Shown in pieces: positions 1 through 5,534 of a stretch of DNA of 5,715 nucleotides. The stretch lies in contig CAAGRP010000317.1 of assembly GCA_900772685.1 (NCBI GenBank), positions 1 to 5,715 of the forward strand, read 5' to 3'. The DNA is from Lachnospiraceae bacterium (GTDB lineage: Bacteria; Bacillota; Clostridia; Lachnospirales; Lachnospiraceae). The notes below the pieces were generated by a model. It was not told the DNA's origin, searched no databases, and worked only from the letters and a program-made list of their open reading frames with translations. Position 1 is the first letter of the stretch, and each line of letters begins with the position of its first letter. A program made the translations under genes and the position numbers.

Positions 1-89
1 TAAATTGCTATTTTGTTAGCTGAAATATTGAATTTTCAAGGTGCGAATCCCATTTTGGGTATGGGAAGTCTTAGTAAATAATCTGTTAC

Positions 90-188
90 AAAAAAGGGTG
101 TCAATTTGCAAATACAAAGCAGTCGTACCTTACTGCTTTCCCGCTGATAGAATAATCAGGCTTTTTATTTGCAAGAAAAGCACCCTTT
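90..188 (-). terminator. Branched 3'-end structure and probable terminator of ole-oapA-rsmJ
   Basis: Read on the minus strand, AAAGGGTG (188-181) pairs perfectly with CACCCTTT (100-93), and TTGCAAAT (174-167) pairs perfectly with ATTTGCAA (113-106). Two further hairpins sit inside: CTGAT/ATCAG (159-155 with 148-144, 6-nt loop) and AAAGCAGT/ACTGCTTT (139-132 with 123-116, 8-nt loop). A run of six Ts (95-90) ends the outer stem. Most of the structure lies inside the last 28 codons of rsmJ; only the outermost 3' arm follows the stop codon. The pairing is seen directly; termination is inferred. The span is longer than a classical intrinsic terminator, so it could instead be an mRNA-stabilising 3' end. 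Confidence 0.45.
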
Positions 189-847
189 ACAGGTCTTTTC
201 ACAAGTATCTTCTTAGGCTTAGCTGCAAAAGCCGCATTTAAAAGCTCCTCCTCATTGTCACACGGAGCCTCTATAAGATGTATTAGCTGAAACTTCTTTT
301 TAATGAGCGCACTCTTGCTTCTTGCAGGAAACATCGGATCGAGCAGTATTATATCCGCCTCACCGTTCATACACTTCATGGCTTCCACGCTGTCACCCTT
401 TATAAGCGTCATCCGCTCAATGACCGGTGCCAGTAAAGGATTTTTTGCAGACCTCTCCATGTTGTCATTAAGGATAGCCGCGATCACCGGATCCTTTTCA
501 TACATGGTAACATTATAGCCTGCTGCGGCAAGTATAACGGCATCCTCACCCATACCTGCGGTTGCATCAACGATCCTTATTTCACTTCTGTCCTTTTTTA
601 TCTTTGCCGCTTTAAGGATCAGCTCTGTTTTTGCACCGGCGGCTTTAAGTCTCTTCTGCATATCGGCAAAATTGCTCCTTACGCAAAGCTCACCATTGGT
701 AAGAAAAAGGCCTTTTTCGTCATAACACAAAACAAGTCCGGAATCCACCGAACTGTTTATTTCATATATTATTGCAGAACCAAGCTCATCTGCCAGCTTC
801 TTTGAACATTGCAGGTGTTTCTCATCCCTAACAAGAACATCAGTCAT
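101..847 (-). CDS. rsmJ: 16S rRNA (guanine-N2-)-methyltransferase RsmJ
   Basis: This is a class I SAM-dependent methyltransferase of the RsmJ (YhiQ) family. In E. coli the enzyme makes m2G at position 1516 of 16S rRNA in the cytoplasm. The 248-residue product matches the usual length of about 250. The SAM-binding motif I, VDATAGMGEDA, lies at residues 93-103, with the acidic motif II around YEKDP (116-120). The signature LLDPMFPARSKSAL (168-181) is the RsmJ form of motif IV, and KILVKRP (213-219) belongs to the last strands. I chose the ATG at 847 because AAGGAAAG (859-852) lies 7 nt before it. An in-frame TTG at 865 would add six residues and place that site inside the gene. The start overlaps the end of oapA by 8 nt (ATGACTGA), implying translational coupling. 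It is the last gene of the ole-oapA-rsmJ unit. The family call is firm; the exact target base in this organism is by homology. Confidence 0.93.
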   Translation of the reverse strand: MTDVLVRDEKHLQCSKKLADELGSAIIYEINSSVDSGLVLCYDEKGLFLTNGELCVRSNFADMQKRLKAAGAKTELILKAAKIKKDRSEIRIVDATAGMGEDAVILAAAGYNVTMYEKDPVIAAILNDNMERSAKNPLLAPVIERMTLIKGDSVEAMKCMNGEADIILLDPMFPARSKSALIKKKFQLIHLIEAPCDNEEELLNAAFAAKPKKILVKRPVKGAFLANKKPDYSISGKAVRYDCFVFAN

Positions 848-1490
848 TTTTCTTTCCTTTTCCAAACGAGAACAGTCCCTTAAAAAATGCGATCGTCTTT
901 CCGGTAGTAAAAACGATCTGAGTTGAATTGTTTATAGCCGAAACCTTTCCGATGGCTTTGCCCGTAACCGTAACCGCTGCAACAAGCGCCGACATAATAA
1001 GCGGCAGCACCATATCAGCTGCCTTTCCTGCGTTCATATTTATCAGGATCTTTGATACTATAGCCGTTGTTGCGGATCCGGATATAACACCGCATATATC
1101 TCCTATAACATCGTTGCATATGGAAGATACTTTATTTGCATTGTTTATAAGATCTGCCGCTTCCGCAGCTCCCTTAACACGTCTTGATGCCATCCCGTGT
1201 ATGGCCTTTTCATCCGATGCGGTAACCGCAACTCCAACTACATCAAACAGGATTCCTATCATTATTATAACAAGAAGTACGATAAGCGCTATTATCATTT
1301 CCGATGAAGACATGACAAGACTTGAAACAAGCGAAAATGCCGCGGATATCGAAAGCGTCATAAAAAACACAGTGATGATCCATTTTTTATGACCGTTCTT
1401 TTTGTTATTCTTATTGTTTTTATTATTGTTTGCTTTATTGTTCTTTTCCATAACTATGAGTTTTTTACTATAATCAAGCCAAACGCACAT
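840..1490 (-). CDS. oapA: OLE-associated membrane protein OapA (CNNM/DUF21-like)
   Basis: This is a small integral membrane protein that I assign to the OapA family, which binds OLE RNA and holds it at the cell membrane. Such proteins resemble the DUF21/CNNM region of Mg2+ transporters and are often annotated CorB-like. From the ATG at 1490 it has 216 residues. Numbering from the second ATG (1451; 203 residues), there is a basic Asn/Lys-rich tail (1-23) and four hydrophobic segments at about 24-46, 51-78, 112-138 and 147-166. A conserved-looking block with DEKAIHGMASRRVKGA (80-95) and SICNDVIGDICGVISG (110-125) falls between and in the helices. The stop overlaps rsmJ. The gene starts just after the OLE RNA, the classic ole-oapA order. 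Neither ATG has a good ribosome site: 1490 has only GGA 4 nt upstream and 1451 has none, so the N-terminus is uncertain. The OapA call rests on topology, motifs and the adjacent RNA. A CNNM-like ion transporter is the alternative. Confidence 0.8.
   Translation of the reverse strand: MCVWLDYSKKLIVMEKNNKANNNKNNKNNKKNGHKKWIITVFFMTLSISAAFSLVSSLVMSSSEMIIALIVLLVIIMIGILFDVVGVAVTASDEKAIHGMASRRVKGAAEAADLINNANKVSSICNDVIGDICGVISGSATTAIVSKILINMNAGKAADMVLPLIMSALVAAVTVTGKAIGKVSAINNSTQIVFTTGKTIAFFKGLFSFGKGKKND
852..859 (-). promoter_or_regulatory. Ribosome binding site that sets the rsmJ start
   Basis: AAGGAAAG on the minus strand, with GGA 7 nt before the ATG at 847. It lies inside the last codons of oapA. 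It favours the ATG over the upstream TTG at 865 as the rsmJ start. Confidence 0.65.
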
Positions 1491-1509
1491 GAAATCCGGT
1501 GCACGATTT

Positions 1510-2136
1510 TAAGCAGCGGCAGCAGAAAAAGGTAATCTTACGGCTTAGGTACGGGTAGAATTTCTCCGAAGTCTACCATACGTTACCGTACTGGCGGTTT
1601 CCCTTTAAATGCTTCGCCGGTTCGTTGCCGAATCCGGGACCCGACTGCCACTTAGTCCGTACCTCAATCCTTTTTCTGCCCAGTTACGACAGCCTAGGTG
1701 TTTTCCACAACAAGCTTCGCACTTCTTATCCTTTTTTGCAGGTAAGATTTCATTGGGCGATCGCGTCGGGTATTGTGGCCACAATCCCTTCGTGTAGTTC
1801 CCAAATCCCTCAGATCCACTCAAGGCAGGCTACACTGCACGCAGCATTTATCGGATGATTTTCGTTCAATGAACGTTTTCTCCGGTCCATACCGCCTTGC
1901 AGGTTCTTCCCCGCTCCGTACTCTGTCATAAAGCGCAGAGCACAGAAACGGGTCTCCACGGAAAAAGGGTCGGTTCCCGCATGCCATTGCGGCCGCCCGT
2001 TGACCTTAACCTCCAGCATCCACCCCAAACTGGGCGTAAGAAGCAAACACAAGAGACTTCACCGATGTGCCCTTATGAGAATTTTTAGGCTCTCCTTAAA
2101 AGTGCGGTGCATTGACTAGAATACTGCGCCGCTGAA
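1510..2136 (-). ncRNA. ole: OLE RNA (ornate, large, extremophilic RNA)
   Basis: A stretch of about 620 nt with no credible gene, folding on the minus strand and directly upstream of oapA. The ends pair: CAGCGGC-GCAG (2134-2124) with CTGC-U-GCCGCUG (1525-1514), 11 bp with one bulge, which defines the closing helix. Further helices are visible. CCGCA/TGCGG (1992-1988 with 1981-1977) forms a hairpin. GGGATTGT pairs with ACAAT-A-CCC around a GGCC loop (about 1768-1788). A GCAA-capped hairpin spans 1637-1617 and a GUAA-capped hairpin spans 1590-1579. GGTAGA pairs with TCTACC (1577-1572 with 1559-1554). A long-range 7-8-bp helix joins 1664-1657 with 1554-1547. The length fits OLE (about 600 nt). 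In known bacteria OLE RNA joins OapA in a membrane ribonucleoprotein linked to cold, alcohol and Mg2+ stress. A promoter precedes the 5' end. The identity is inferred from size, fold and neighbour; a search with the Rfam OLE model would settle it. Confidence 0.83.
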
Positions 2137-2141
2137 CCTGT

Positions 2142-2170
2142 ATTCTATCATGTGAACAAAGCTTTAGCAA
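2142..2170 (-). promoter_or_regulatory. Promoter of the ole-oapA-rsmJ unit
   Basis: On the minus strand, TTGCTA (2170-2165), a 17-bp spacer and TAGAAT (2147-2142), with a TG one base upstream of the -10 (extended -10). The predicted transcript start, about 2134-2136, falls exactly at the 5' strand of the OLE closing helix, which supports both calls. No CIRCE copy overlaps it. Confidence 0.7.
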
Positions 2171-2282
2171 TAGCCATCGGGGCTGTGTGTTTGTAAATTG
2201 ACTGTAAATTTCTATATTATTTATAGGATTCCCACAAAATAGCTCACTAATAACATCACTTTAAAAAAATTTTATAATTTTA

Positions 2283-2309
2283 TTAGCACTCACTATTGAC
2301 GAGTGCTAA
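2283..2309. promoter_or_regulatory. CIRCE operator for the heat-shock repressor HrcA
   Basis: A perfect inverted repeat, TTAGCACTC - 9 bp - GAGTGCTAA, identical to the CIRCE consensus. HrcA binds it as a dimer and represses until heat or misfolded protein titrates GroEL/HrcA. It spans the -35 of the hsp20 promoter, so repression would be by direct occlusion. hrcA itself is not in this window. Confidence 0.97.
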
Positions 2310-2324
2310 TAATTGTGATATAAC
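2296..2324 (+). promoter_or_regulatory. SigA-type promoter of hsp20-dnaJ, overlapping CIRCE
   Basis: TTGACG (2296-2301), a 17-bp spacer and TATAAC (2319-2324) with an extended TG at 2316-2317. The -35 lies in the CIRCE spacer and right arm. Transcription would begin near 2331, at the start of an ATCAGG/CCTGAT hairpin (2331-2352). Confidence 0.8.
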
Positions 2325-2397
2325 ATAATCATCAGGTGAATAAAGGCCTGATAAATATAGAATATTAAAACTTATATATATAAGGAGGACAGTTATT

Positions 2398-2841
2398 ATG
2401 TTAATGCCTAGTATTTTTGGAGAAAACTTATTTGATGGATTTTTTAATGATTTCGCAGCACCGGTAAGAAAAAGCAATGCTTACAAAACTGTCAGAGAAA
2501 ACGTTATGAAGACAGATGTAAAAGAAACCGATAAAGGCTATGATCTTTCTATCGAGCTTCCGGGATATGAAAAAGAGGATATTAAAGCTCAGCTGAAAGA
2601 CGGATATATGACAATCTCAGCTTCTACCGAGCAGCGCAATGATGAAAAGGATTCAGACGGCAAATACATCCGCCGCGAGCGTTATGTCGGCAATTCAAGC
2701 AGAAGCTTTTATGTAGGAAAGGATATTACCGAGGAGGATATATCCGCTAAATTTGAAAACGGCGTTTTGAATATCTTTATACCTAAGAAACAGCCCGAAC
2801 CAAAGGTTGAGGAAAAGAAATTCATTAATATTGAAGGATGA
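2398..2841 (+). CDS. hsp20: Hsp20/alpha-crystallin small heat-shock protein
   Basis: An ATP-independent holdase that binds unfolding proteins in the cytoplasm and hands them to ATP-driven chaperones. The 147 residues are the usual bacterial length. The order is a short N-terminal arm beginning MLMPSIFGEN with Phe-rich FDGFFNDF (12-19), an alpha-crystallin domain at about 36-130, and a charged tail. Domain landmarks are the YDLSIELPGYEKEDI start (48-62) and the closing NGVLNIFIPK (121-130). The tail carries the I-x-I motif INI (143-145), which docks into a neighbouring subunit during oligomer assembly. The start has AAGGAGG (2382-2388) 9 nt upstream. It is the first gene after CIRCE, so HrcA control is expected, and the J-protein gene follows 66 bp downstream. 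A 14-bp AT-rich palindrome (2371-2384) runs into the ribosome site. The family call is firm; the symbol is generic, since names such as hsp18 or ibpA vary. Confidence 0.96.
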   Translation: MLMPSIFGENLFDGFFNDFAAPVRKSNAYKTVRENVMKTDVKETDKGYDLSIELPGYEKEDIKAQLKDGYMTISASTEQRNDEKDSDGKYIRRERYVGNSSRSFYVGKDITEEDISAKFENGVLNIFIPKKQPEPKVEEKKFINIEG

Positions 2842-2850
2842 TCATTTGAT

Positions 2851-2875
2851 AAAGGGGCACTTACGGTGTCCCTTT
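2851..2875 (+). terminator. Intercistronic hairpin between hsp20 and the J-protein gene
   Basis: AAAGGGGCAC (2851-2860) pairs with GTGTCCCTTT (2866-2875), 10 bp including one G-U pair, with the 5-nt loop TTACG. The 3' side ends in four Ts only, so it is a weak or partial terminator, or a processing/stability element that would make hsp20 mRNA more abundant than the downstream cistron. No separate promoter for the J-protein gene is evident. Confidence 0.5.
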
Positions 2876-2907
2876 TCTAAAATGATATCGAAGGGAGGTG
2901 AATCACC

Positions 2908-3909
2908 ATGAAAAGAGACTTTTATGAGGTTTTAGGTCTTTCAAAAGGTGCAGATGAAAAAACAATTAAGAAAGCATATCATAAACTGGCAAAAAAATAT
3001 CATCCGGATACCAATCAGGGTGATTCAAATGCTGAGCAGAAATTTAAAGAGGTTTCAGAGGCATACGAGGTCGTAAGCGATCCCGAGAAGAAAAAACTGT
3101 ATGATACATACGGTATGGCTGCCTTTGATGAATCCTCAGGTAATTTTTATAAGAATCAGAATGGCGGTGCATCGGATTTTAACGGTTGGCATAAATACAG
3201 CTCAGGCGATGGTTTCGGCGGCAGTTATTCATATTCGTCATCTTCTTCCGAAAATATGGATGACATTCTTAAAAATATTTTCGGCGGAAACTTCAACGGT
3301 AATTTCGGAGGCTTCTCCGGCAATACCGGCTCCTTTAAAAGAAGAAGAGGCGGATTTTCCGCAGACGATTTCATGGATCAGTCACCTGCAGACTCGCATG
3401 CAGAGCTTACCGTTTCATTATATGATGCCGCATTCGGTGCCGACAAAAGGATACGTCTCGACGGTCATTCATCCGATCTGCAGGTCCATATACCCGCAGG
3501 CATAAACGACGGACAGACACTCAGATTGAAAGGTAAAGGAGCCGGCGGAAAGTCCGATCTCCTTTTAAAGATAAAGCTTGCGCCTGATGCAACATATGAG
3601 CGTAAGGGACAGGATATTTACACGACTACGCAGATACCGTTTACTACTGCGGTTCTCGGAGGCAAGGTCAAGATGCACACGCTCTACGGAAATGTCGAAT
3701 GCAGCATCCCTGCAGGAACCCAATCCGGCAGCAAGATACGACTTAAGAACAAGGGTATCGTATCTATGAAAAACAAGGATAAATACGGCGATGAATATGT
3801 GACTATACAGATACAGGTCCCAAGATACGTATCTCCTGAAGAAAAGCAGCTGATACAGCAGCTTGCGGATATAGATGCTCAGAGAAGGCGCGAGGCTTAC
3901 TCAGCCTGA
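2908..3909 (+). CDS. Class B J-domain co-chaperone (DnaJ/CbpA-like)
   Basis: An Hsp40 partner that delivers clients to DnaK and stimulates its ATPase in the cytoplasm. The 333 residues comprise a J-domain (about 1-70) with the essential HPD triad at 32-34. A Gly/Phe/Ser-rich linker follows (about 76-156), with many Gly-Phe pairs and a KRRRGG patch at 144-149. Two C-terminal beta domains lie at about 163-222 and 229-306, and a short charged helix ends the protein. There are no CxxCxGxG repeats and only one cysteine (265), so the zinc-finger domain of true DnaJ (class A) is absent. Length and layout match CbpA/class B proteins. The start follows an exceptionally strong AAGGGAGGTGA (2891-2901). 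It lies 66 bp after hsp20 in the same CIRCE-led operon, so induction by heat is expected. DnaK and GrpE are not nearby. The domain call is firm; whether it is called dnaJ or cbpA is a naming choice. Confidence 0.95.
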   Translation: MKRDFYEVLGLSKGADEKTIKKAYHKLAKKYHPDTNQGDSNAEQKFKEVSEAYEVVSDPEKKKLYDTYGMAAFDESSGNFYKNQNGGASDFNGWHKYSSGDGFGGSYSYSSSSSENMDDILKNIFGGNFNGNFGGFSGNTGSFKRRRGGFSADDFMDQSPADSHAELTVSLYDAAFGADKRIRLDGHSSDLQVHIPAGINDGQTLRLKGKGAGGKSDLLLKIKLAPDATYERKGQDIYTTTQIPFTTAVLGGKVKMHTLYGNVECSIPAGTQSGSKIRLKNKGIVSMKNKDKYGDEYVTIQIQVPRYVSPEEKQLIQQLADIDAQRRREAYSA

Positions 3910-4026
3910 TATGTTTTTCAAATCGAATGCACATTAAACCAACCCGGCGCACTATTATAGTCAGTGTCAGCTGACATATCCTTCTTATGATTGCCGCACT
4001 CTAGACTTAATTTTGGTCGGCTCACT

Positions 4027-4071
4027 AAAAGCCGCTTAAGGCAGGATAGCTCCTCCTTGAGCGGCTCTTTT
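4027..4071. terminator. Bidirectional intrinsic terminator between the J-protein gene and pepT
   Basis: AGCCGCTTAAGG (4030-4041) pairs with CCTTGAGCGGCT (4055-4066) over 12 bp with one G-U pair. The stem continues after a bulged C through AGGA/TCCT to a TAGC loop. On the plus strand CTTTT follows; on the minus strand a TTTT run (4030-4027) follows. It therefore serves both convergent units. Its right edge is only a few bases from the pepT stop codon. Confidence 0.88.
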
Positions 4072-4073
4072 CG

Positions 4074-5330
4074 TCAGCTGTTGCAGCTCATGTCCTCGCT
4101 ACCGGAATATATCCTTACAAGGTTCAGCAGCATATCTACCGTTTTCTTCATTCCCTCAACCGTGATGTGTTCGAACGGACCGTGGTATGCAAAACCTCCG
4201 GTACCGAGATTCGGGCACGGAAGTCCCATAAAGCTCAGCCTTGCTCCGTCTGTTCCGCCCCTTATGGGCTTTACGACCGGACTCATATTCGCTCTCACCG
4301 CTGCCATCTTTGCATTGATTATCAGATGCATGTTTTTCTTTATTATCTCTGCCATATTTTCATACTGGAGCTTTGTCTCGACCTCAACCGCATCCGTTTT
4401 ATACTTCTCATTCAACTCATCTGCGATATCAAACAGCTTATCAAGTCTTCTCTTAAGAGTTTCCTCATCGAAATCCCTGATTATATATTCAAGGACAGCC
4501 TCTGATACATCTCCGCTCATTTTTGTGAGGTGATAAAAGCCCTCATATCCGCTCGTATTTCTCGGAACCTCATCCTTAGGAAGCATCATGTTAAATTCGG
4601 ATGCAAGATAAGACGCATTTACCATTATATCCTTTGCATCACCCGGATGAACATTAACTCCGTAAAATCTTATCTCTGCAGAGGCCGCATTAAAATTCTC
4701 GTACTCGATCTCGCCCTCCGCTCCGCCGTCAACCGTATATGCAAAATCCGCTCCGAAACCTTCCACATCAAAATAATCCGCACCTCTTCCGATCTCTTCA
4801 TCCGGCGTGAAAGCTATAGCTATGCTGCCGTGAGGAATATTTTCTTTTATAACACGCTCCGCCATTGTTATTATCTCGGCTATGCCCGCCTTGTCATCGG
4901 CACCTAATATCGTATTTCCGTCGCTTGTTATCAAAGTCCTGTACGCAAGGGACGCAAGATGCGGAAAGTCCTTATTTGACAGAACTCTGTTGCCTTCTCC
5001 AAGCTTTATGTCTCCTCCATCGTACTTTTCATGTATTACAGGTTTTATGGCATTTTCTGTAAATTCCGATACCGTATCCATGTGAGCTATGAATCCAAGA
5101 CACGGTGCTTTTTCAAGCCCCCTAGTAGCAGGTATCTTTGCATAAACATAACATTTATCATCCCTGTGTGCCGTTATACCCATCCCGTCGAGCTCACTTA
5201 CGATCATATCCGCAAGCTCAAACTGCCTTTTTGTAGACGGTGTATCCTCGCACTCCTCATCTCCTGCCGTATTGACTGCTGCATATCTCAAAAATCTGTC
5301 TTTGACATTATCATTTAACTTACTGCTCAT
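4074..5330 (-). CDS. pepT: Peptidase T (tripeptide aminopeptidase, M20B)
   Basis: A cytoplasmic dizinc aminopeptidase that removes the N-terminal residue from tripeptides, the last step in using imported peptides. The 418 residues compare with 408 in E. coli PepT. The metal and catalytic residues are all visible: H83 and D85 in GFIAHMDT, D145 in LGADDKAG, catalytic E178 and metal ligand E179 in PDEEIGRG, D201 in YTVDGG, and H383 in FAYHGPFEH. A dimerisation (lid) domain interrupts the catalytic domain at about 210-325, and RGGTDGARLSFMGLPCPNLGTG (358-379) is the family signature near the C-terminus. The ATG at 5330 has GGAGA about 7 nt upstream. No gene neighbour shares its strand here. A promoter at 5494-5522 would give a leader of about 155 nt that contains a tandem repeat array. 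I see nothing broken or missing. Confidence 0.97.
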   Translation of the reverse strand: MSSKLNDNVKDRFLRYAAVNTAGDEECEDTPSTKRQFELADMIVSELDGMGITAHRDDKCYVYAKIPATRGLEKAPCLGFIAHMDTVSEFTENAIKPVIHEKYDGGDIKLGEGNRVLSNKDFPHLASLAYRTLITSDGNTILGADDKAGIAEIITMAERVIKENIPHGSIAIAFTPDEEIGRGADYFDVEGFGADFAYTVDGGAEGEIEYENFNAASAEIRFYGVNVHPGDAKDIMVNASYLASEFNMMLPKDEVPRNTSGYEGFYHLTKMSGDVSEAVLEYIIRDFDEETLKRRLDKLFDIADELNEKYKTDAVEVETKLQYENMAEIIKKNMHLIINAKMAAVRANMSPVVKPIRGGTDGARLSFMGLPCPNLGTGGFAYHGPFEHITVEGMKKTVDMLLNLVRIYSGSEDMSCNS

Positions 5331-5394
5331 TTCTGCGTCTCCCGAACCGATATTTTATGTCATTTTTATTTTGGCAATGCTCTCAACCTTTATG

Positions 5395-5483
5395 AGTGAT
5401 ACACTCACCAAGCGAAATATTCTCTAGTGAAATACTCACCGAGCGAAATACTCTCTAGCGAAATACTCACAACTGAAATAAGC
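5395..5483. repeat. Tandem array of degenerate 15-16-bp units upstream of pepT
   Basis: Five clear units and one decayed unit: 5395-5410, 5411-5425, 5426-5441, 5442-5456, 5457-5471 and 5472-5483. The core is AGYGAAATAYTC, followed alternately by ACCR and TCT, so a higher-order period of 31 bp is visible. The first unit also forms the inverted repeat TGAGTG-ATA-CACTCA (5393-5407). The units are direct repeats with almost no spacer, so this is a minisatellite, not CRISPR. It probably lies in the transcribed leader of pepT. Confidence 0.85.
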
Positions 5484-5493
5484 ATTTTCGGAT

Positions 5494-5522
5494 ATTATAT
5501 CACCTGACACTGCATAATTTAA
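5494..5522 (-). promoter_or_regulatory. Probable promoter of pepT
   Basis: On the minus strand a perfect TATAAT (5499-5494) preceded by TGA (extended -10: TGATATAAT), with a poor -35, TTAAAT (5522-5517), at 17 bp. The start would be near 5487, about 157 nt before the pepT ATG. I see no better promoter between the repeat array and pepT. Confidence 0.55.
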
Positions 5523-5534
5523 GCATATTTAAAG

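Noticed and set aside
36..60. tRNA T-arm-like sequence GGTGCGAATCC near the left edge
   Set aside because: No acceptor, D or anticodon arms can be built around it, and the T-loop is not canonical.
840..865. TTG at 865 as the rsmJ start
   Set aside because: It would put AAGGAAAG, well spaced before the ATG at 847, inside the gene and extend the overlap with oapA. The ATG gives the usual family length.
928..1392. 154-codon frame on the plus strand opposite oapA
   Set aside because: It is a mirror frame of oapA with no ribosome site and no motif. The minus-strand product has clear membrane topology and family features.
1605..2088. Several open frames of 60-80 codons on both strands in the 1600-2090 stretch
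   Set aside because: They overlap each other, lack ribosome sites and recognisable motifs, and are rich in Cys, Arg and Trp. They are chance frames across the structured OLE RNA.
1510..2136. RNase P RNA, tmRNA or a group I/II intron as the identity of the large RNA
   Set aside because: I find no tmRNA-like tRNA ends or tag frame, no RNase P core pair of conserved motifs in the right order, and no intron-encoded protein or domain V. OLE fits the length and the oapA neighbour better.
2191..2226. Second plus-strand promoter (TTGTAA or TTGACT with an AT-rich -10) upstream of CIRCE
   Set aside because: The -10 matches are poor and the stretch is generally AT-rich. The CIRCE-overlapping promoter is far better.
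3991..4533. 180-codon plus-strand frame over the terminator and pepT
   Set aside because: It crosses the strong terminator hairpin and lies antisense to pepT, whose catalytic motifs are complete.
5395..5483. CRISPR array
   Set aside because: Units are 15-16 bp, degenerate and contiguous with no unique spacers, and no cas genes are present.
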